Assembly: GCA_008973525.1 (NCBI GenBank)
Contig: WACJ01000522.1
Coordinates: 496,001 to 560,000, forward strand
Direction: 5' to 3'
Length of the DNA: 64,000 nt
Source: Stenopsyche tienmushanensis
Taxonomy: Eukaryota > Arthropoda > Insecta > Trichoptera > Stenopsychidae
Both the position numbers and the translations under genes were made by a program. Under the pieces are notes generated by a model, which did not search any database, was not told the DNA's origin, and worked only from the letters and a program-made list of their open reading frames with translations. Of this stretch, positions 59,951-64,000 are shown piece by piece (the stretch's first letter is position 1; each line of letters opens with the position of its first letter).

Positions 59951-59956
59951 GTGTAT

Positions 59957-60013
59957 CAGTCAATCGATGCATATTTTTAAAGAGTCCCTTTAAAAATATG
60001 CATCGATTGACTG
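59957..60013. repeat. perfect 26-bp inverted repeat with 5-nt loop
   Basis: The arm at 59957-59982 (beginning CAGTCAATCGATGC) is exactly complementary to 59988-60013 (ending GCATCGATTGACTG); the loop is AGTCC. It lies next to the 3' side of the mariner pseudogene at 60.03 kb. Confidence 0.9.
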
Positions 60014-60029
60014 TTTATGGTTTGGAAAA

Positions 60030-60725
60030 ATAAAATAATCCGAGGGGACTAAATGCGTCCAGCGAATAGGGTGCATGAGGAAGTAATTCGATCTTTAACT
60101 CATTGATTTTGGTCACCGCAATAACGGATGTGTACTGGTGCATTGTCTTGGTGAAACAATACTTTGTTTTTAGTCAAATGCGACCGATTTTGCTTGATTT
60201 TATCACTCAAACGATGCAGTAAATTCGCATACTACTCACTGTTGATTGTTTATCGCCTTTTTATTAATTATTTCAAGCGCATCCCAAAAAAATCGTCTTC
60301 TTTGGAGCCAATCCTCCCGTTTCAGTTCATTGTTTTGACTATTCCATGTTTCATCTATGGTTATTAATTTGGATTTATTGCTGTGCAACATCGCCAAACA
60401 CTCGATCGAATTGTGAGCAAACACGGCACTCATCACGCGCACAGCTTTCTCGTGTCCAAATTTTCAGTCAGTATGCGATGCACGGCAGTTTTTGAAATGC
60501 CTGCCATGTCTGCTAGCTTTCACACTTTCAGTCGATGGTCAACCTTTATCATTTTGTGGATTTTCTCCACCATTTCTGGCTTGGTCACTTAATTTGGTCG
60601 ACCACTGCGATGTTCGTTTTGGCAGTTCGTACAGCTTCTGCCACCCAATATATTACTGCTGTAAACGAAGGAGCAGACTCTCCCAGAGCAGAATCAAATT
60701 ATAATCGAAACTTATATATTAGTTG
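60030..60725 (-). pseudogene. mariner transposase pseudogene, minus strand
   Basis: Read 5' to 3' on the minus strand: a TCGTTTACAGCAGTAATATA leader, AKTNIAVVDQIK-like sequence, LADMAGISKTAVHRILTENL, DTRKLCA, IECLAMLHSNKSKLITIDET (first catalytic Asp), WLQRRRFFWDA, a VLFHQDNAPVHI segment (second Asp) and IELLPHAPYSLD, where the third catalytic position is disturbed (normally YSPDLAPSD). About 690 nt cover most of a usual 1,040-nt transposase gene, so there are large deletions, plus stops. This is the most complete mariner in the window. Confidence 0.8.
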
Positions 60726-60924
60726 GACTATTAATAAAATATTGTAAGTGAACGATCAAAGAAAAGTGTGTTTTCACTATTATTTTTTGTAGTTTTTTGT
60801 TAATTAAATAAAAGATTTTGAATATTTTTAGATAATTATCGATCACACGATGAAGACATTTATTATACACGTGCCTGCCAAATTTCATAAAGAGTGCTCA
60901 TCTAGGGCTTGTGGGAGAACTTCC

Positions 60925-61295
60925 GTGAGTTAAGCTATAAGGGTCTTTCAACAAAGATAAGACTACTTTCGTTCGTGTTGTCTTGAGAGCAGACGTTTGT
61001 TTTGATAATTAAGATACTCGCATCATTCTTATCATTGACCTATTTTGTTATTCCCCTTGACTGTTCTGGAGTAGCGTCATTAGCCGAGTATCACTACTCA
61101 TTTGCAAAATTTACTACTTCAGAAGTAAACTGGCAGCCTTGCATGGTAGTACTGTCCTTTTATTTTCGCAACACATTAATAGGCAAAAATAGCTGAAAAA
61201 CGGAAAGTAGATTCCGAAGAAATTAATGAATACTGTGTGCTATCAACAGTGTTAAGATTCATTTATTGAGCCTGGTTCATTATCAAGCTCGTTAT
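60925..61295 (+). repeat. interspersed repeat family A, copy 4 (longest)
   Basis: Runs from AAGCTATAAGGGTCTTTCAA through TTGTCTTGAGAGCAGACGTT, TTGACTGTTCTGGAGTAGCG, GAAGTAAACTGGCAGCC and CTATCAACAGTGTTAAGATT to GAGCCTGGTTCATTATCAAG. The opening word GGGTCTTTCAACAAAGATAA is also at 11911-11935, inverted. Confidence 0.75.
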
Positions 61296-61374
61296 ACCCT
61301 ATGGCGGAGCTGACAGAAAAGTGGATTTACATTAGAGAGTAGCGTGTATGTTCTCCGGTTTGAAAGGGTTAAAT

Positions 61375-61425
61375 GCCCACTACATGTGCGTGCATACTCC
61401 CTCTGGATCACTCGAGTGCGTTGCG
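61375..61425 (+). repeat. short repeat family C, copy 5
   Basis: ACATGTGCGTGCATACTC then CCTCTGGATCACTCGAGTGC. Confidence 0.6.
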
Positions 61426-61429
61426 AATA

Positions 61430-62125
61430 AATCCTTGTAAATTGACCTTTAAGACTGAAATTAAAAACAATATAATGCAAAACCATAATTCATCATTGGC
61501 ATTCGAAACAAAAAAAACTATATACTACGAAATGAGTGGGCGTTGTTTATTGAGTATGCAAATCTTATTACAATACCAACGCAATCCATTCCAATCAAAT
61601 AAATAAAACACCACGAACTCATTAAGGATACACGTGTATTTGCTTTTTTTTCCGTTTGATCTGTTACGCCTTCGTACTGAACTTGTCTTTTATCGTCATG
61701 GCTGAAATCTGTCCGACGCTAAAAGCCTGCCTATGCAAAGACAATAAAAATAGCTAACAACGCGACAATATTTGACTAAATTAATCCGAATCTAAAATTA
61801 GAAGCGTTTCGAAACATCTTGGCGTCACAAAAATAACATGATAAAGTTCGAGCAAACATCTGAGAGCCTCGGGAATTCGTATTTCGATCCGATTGTAAAT
61901 TTGAACAGCTCTCGATGTAAATATTAACACGGCGCTCCTCATGTCGAATGAACGATTGTGGGCAATTTGATTTTTATTGCGTTTTTTTATAATTCACGTG
62001 GAATGCATAACGTGATTTGATTGCATCTGGCGCAAAGAGAAGGTGCGGCAGGTGTTATGGCGAATTTGTATTGCTAAAAAAAGGGGGGATCGCCGCAAAA
62101 AAGTCTTCAACATGCCATAACAACT
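61430..62125. other. intron or intergenic DNA, nothing recognised
   Basis: Unique-looking AT-rich sequence without a supported frame. Confidence 0.45.
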
Positions 62126-62129
62126 GTTA

Positions 62130-62520
62130 GTGTGTGTCGCAATTGCGATTTTAAACTTCAAGCGGATCCCTAGTTTAAAAGGGGGATTTTTCGTCGCGCG
62201 TTCGCGAACGCGCCTCTTTCAAAATGGCCGGCGTGGACGTATTTTTAAGCGGCTGGCAACACACACAAATTATCCGCGTAATTGCCGCGTTTTATTCGCG
62301 GCGTGTAATGACGTCGGATTTGCAACAACCTTGCCAGCGTCACAATCAATTCAATGCACGTACTGGATTCGATTACGCTTGTGTCGTGTATTCCATTAAA
62401 TTTACAAACCACGTGATAAAGCGATTTGCGCGCCAAATTCGGCAAATGCGCGTGTGCATATACGGAATTAAGGAAATGCATCTTCGCCCAGATGTTTCAT
62501 CAATGGCGTAACTCTGTGGC
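62130..62520. promoter_or_regulatory. CpG-rich island with palindrome and YY1/Pho-like site
   Basis: The block is CpG-enriched relative to its surroundings. It contains the exact 16-bp palindrome CGCGTTCGCGAACGCG (62197-62212) and CAAAATGGCCGGC (62220), which resembles a YY1/Pho core (GCCAT in reverse). A plus-strand 95-codon frame starts at this ATG but is not protein-like further on. It could be a promoter or enhancer for an upstream first exon of the large gene (speculative). Confidence 0.3.
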
Positions 62521-62731
62521 GAAATGTCAAACTGTGGGAAGATGCTGGCATATAAAATGTAATTCGATGACCAGAAAAAAATTAATTGAGTAATTTCCAT
62601 TGGATGACTTCGGACATTAAGAAATATTGCATTGCAGAGCGCTTCAATCAAAGAATCTATACGAAAAAATACATGATCCAAGCATTAATAATATGATTAA
62701 ATATTAATATTCTAAAAAATATATATTAATA

Positions 62732-62907
62732 TCTATATATATATATATATATAAATGAATATCTGAGGTCTGTGCAAGATCTTCTTGTGCAAGATCCTAG
62801 CCTTTCAGCCCGCGCTACACGTGGTCTCAAGCAATAAATCACGTTACACCTTTTCAAATAATTACTAAGCGCGTGTGGCATTGCAACGCACGCCGGGTAT
62901 TCGCTAG
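62732..62907 (+). mobile_element. short Helitron-type element with terminal hairpin
   Basis: Starts TCTATATATA after an A, continues TATAAATGAATATCTGAGG, and ends with a GCGTG/GGCATTGCAACGCACGCC hairpin, then GGTATTCGCTAG. The final 40 bases match the 3' end of the 39.7 kb element. About 176 bp. Confidence 0.6.
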
Positions 62908-62909
62908 AC

Positions 62910-64000
62910 AGAAGGTGAATCCCCCGATCAATGATTCAATCGATCGATATCAATTTATTAATATCATGAAAGCTCTTCATGTTTACATCCAATTATGCTA
63001 CGTGTTTATTTTGAGAGCTCGCGGGATATTTGCATAGATCGATTCATAGCGTCTCTAAATCGGATATTTTAAAAAAAACCTGATGTAATTGTTTGGATTC
63101 AAGAAAAAAATAACGATGTTGTTATTCTTGGATATGAATTCGGCGATGAGCTGATATGAATATTTTTTTAAAAATAGACGATTAGAATTATTGCAACAAC
63201 CGGTTCTATCGAGCCGGTATCATCGTATCTGAAATTGGTATATGGAAATAGATGAGGATGAATGAGTGTTGTGTAATATATAATAACATAGGCTTGCTAC
63301 TGGTCTAGTGGTTATTTTATGCTACGTATACACACACACAATAGGGACGCTGCGGCGCATGCGCGTAGCTTCCGATTGCGTTCCGTTGCGTTCAGTCCAA
63401 TTTAACCTAATGCACCTATACACGTTTTACTTTTGTTCACGAAAAGTGTCAACGGCGATATATCGTCGTGTACACAATGACGCTTTATCACGTTTTGACA
63501 TCAATTTGTATGGCGTGCAGTACCTATCCTACCCCATAACACCCATCCTATTCATTTTGCTGATGAATTTTAAATGGTTCCAATTGGACGGTAACTCCTC
63601 GATTGTTTGGCGTGGATCTGACTCGATTAGGGATTTTAGTGTATTGTTAACCAAATTCGATTCCAGTATTTTCGCTTCATCCCTTGGGCTTATATTTCCC
63701 GATTTAAATATCTGGAACCAATATTGACAATTTTCTTCAACGACCAATATGGTATAACATCAATATTCTAGTATTGTTATCATCCTTATCATATTGCAGC
63801 CACATATCCTAATTTTTGTCCACCCTCGTAAATTGATGTCAAACCGAGATATTGTTTTTGGCAGATGCCAAAATTATCATCGAATCACCACCGACGATAT
63901 AACATCGTTCAACACCGATAGAGTTAATATTCTGATCGAATTCTCAAACCAAATTGGACCCAGTTTACATTTAAAGTTCTTCGCTAATCACCTAATGAAT
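62910..64000. other. window end, nothing recognised
   Basis: A 139-codon plus frame at 63308-63727 has no recognised motif; the shadow minus frame at 63529-63747 is equally unsupported. Confidence 0.4.

Noticed and set aside
62224..62511. 95-codon plus-strand ORF with a good start context
   Set aside because: Only the first residues look plausible; no motif, and the block is better explained as CpG-rich regulatory DNA.
1..64000. tRNA, rRNA, CRISPR arrays, operons or bacterial promoters
   Set aside because: No tRNA-like T-arm/acceptor arrangement, rRNA stretch or regularly spaced repeat array was seen by eye; the gene structure is eukaryotic.

Overview
This is a eukaryotic, almost certainly insect, window. 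Coding exons are flanked by GT/AG introns, intron DNA is AT-rich, and the background is packed with decayed mariner, R1-like and RTE-like retrotransposon, and Helitron-type remnants. There is no sign of bacterial gene organisation. I cannot place the insect order from sequence alone.

The main feature is one large minus-strand gene spanning about 52 kb (roughly 53502 down to about 1560). I assembled it by hand from exons whose splice phases agree: 53502-53319 (carrying a frameshift), 53247-51036, 46597-45919, then across a 37.8 kb intron to 8091-7991, 7922-7694, 7620-7460, 7388-7177, 5134-4976, 2001-1820, 1721-1663 and a tentative terminal exon near 1593-1563. It encodes about 1,400 residues of mostly serine-, charge- and proline-rich, probably disordered protein. 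No catalytic domain is recognisable. Well-formed short blocks stand out (SLQKLNLPDWYK, YLGWRSQERL, SIKEVTSAIVHYVSG, STTLEDVLDSLLGLP). A second, shorter isoform probably starts inside the gene: 8838-8188 opens with ATG and ends in a phase-0 donor that fits the same exon (8091-7991) as the upstream exon does, and it sits beside a CpG-dense promoter-like block. The true 5' end of the long form is not visible and probably lies beyond 53.5 kb.

Region by region: 0-0.9 kb is an R1-like non-LTR 3' end. 1.5-8.9 kb holds the 3' exons plus an RTE-like fragment. 8.8-10.7 kb is CpG-rich putative promoter DNA. 11-45.9 kb is the giant intron, full of repeats (mariner remnants, an R1-like fragment next to a mariner, Helitron-like ends, several unnamed interspersed repeat families) and a few orphan ORFs. 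45.9-53.5 kb holds the large GC-rich exons. 53.5-64 kb is upstream intron or intergenic DNA with more mariner, Helitron and inverted repeats.

Nothing here is a clear new defence or mobile system. The most interesting items are the unrecognised large disordered gene with an internal first exon, the broken exon at 53.3-53.5 kb, several repeat families that appear undescribed to me, and two unusually perfect inverted repeats.
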